Positions 63,739-64,000 of a stretch of DNA of 64,000 bases are shown piece by piece; within the stretch, counting starts at the first letter, position 1; each line of letters begins with the position of its first letter. The position numbers and the translations under genes were made by a program. Below the pieces are notes generated by a model, which saw only the letters and a program-made list of their open reading frames with translations, searched no databases and was not told the origin of the DNA. Source of the stretch: Trochalopteron elliotii (taxonomy: Eukaryota; Chordata; Aves; Passeriformes; Leiothrichidae); NCBI GenBank assembly GCA_024734555.1, contig JANPWX010000247.1, forward strand, positions 3,222,593 through 3,286,592, given 5' to 3'.

Positions 63739-64000
63739 GCATTCAGTGTTCACTAAATGTCTTCTAAAATGCGATCTCATATATTCTAAAGTACTACTTG
63801 GAATACATTCTAACATACAATATAGGTTCTTAAATCTACTATAAAGGATCAGCAGGGATTTTGCGAATCTATGTCACACATGGCAAATATAATTTCATTC
63901 TGACAAAACTTTTTTGCTAGTGTTCCCTTTTTCTGGGATGGTACTAGTAATGTAAGCACAGGTACAACAGGGAGGTCCCTTGAGTGATTTGTTTTCTCAT
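63739..64000. other. Unique noncoding DNA at the window end
   Basis: No feature recognised. Confidence 0.5.

Noticed and set aside
1..64000. CRISPR array, bacterial operon or prophage
   Set aside because: Base composition, CR1, SINE and LTR elements show vertebrate nuclear DNA; no regularly spaced repeats or operon-like coding were seen.

Overview
The window reads as AT-rich, gene-poor nuclear DNA from a bird, most likely a passerine. The main evidence is a tRNA-Ile-headed SINE with a CR1-type tail at 16569-16710, which matches my recollection of TguSINE1, a family described from passerines. Three 5'-truncated CR1 LINE copies and several LTRs resembling abundant avian ERVL and ERVK families agree with this. 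I cannot name the species, chromosome or host gene. There is one short assembly gap of 8 N at 30760-30767.

I recognise no complete protein-coding gene. Nearly all open frames are short and have no family resemblance. The only coding similarity I trust is to the C-terminal end of CR1 ORF2 (1328-1639, 19430-19539 and 54135-54392, all minus strand). One 76-bp segment at 3070-3145 (+) is bounded by good splice signals and stays open in one frame; it is only a candidate exon. One 181-codon open stretch at 18121-18664 (-) is longer than expected by chance but unrecognised.

Layout. 1-4.4 kb: unique DNA, a CR1 tail (1157-1678), the candidate exon, a GTTT/G-rich tract and a degraded ERVL-type LTR (3967-4400). 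4.4-16.5 kb: unique AT-rich DNA. 16.5-19.6 kb: the SINE and a short CR1 tail. 19.6-24 kb: unique DNA with an apparent MIR/L2-type relic. 24-25.6 kb: an ERVL-type LTR on the plus strand, split by a 1085-bp LTR on the minus strand. 25.6-34.4 kb: unique AT-rich DNA with a homeodomain-type palindrome cluster. 34.4-36.1 kb: two solo LTRs 0.6 kb apart. 38.05-38.67 kb: an ERVL-type LTR. 38.7-46.3 kb: unique DNA. 46.3-47.6 kb: an ERV LTR split by a 501-bp ERVK-like LTR. 47.6-53.9 kb: unique DNA with a polypurine tract. 53.95-54.45 kb: a CR1 copy. 54.5-63.2 kb: unique DNA. 63.25-63.73 kb: a solo LTR.

Eight of nine LTRs and three of four non-LTR elements lie on the minus strand. Antisense bias of this kind is expected inside introns, so the window could be intronic to a plus-strand gene. 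The sample is small, so this stays a hypothesis. All retroviral elements appear to be solo or fragmentary LTRs; I see no gag, pol or env reading frame.
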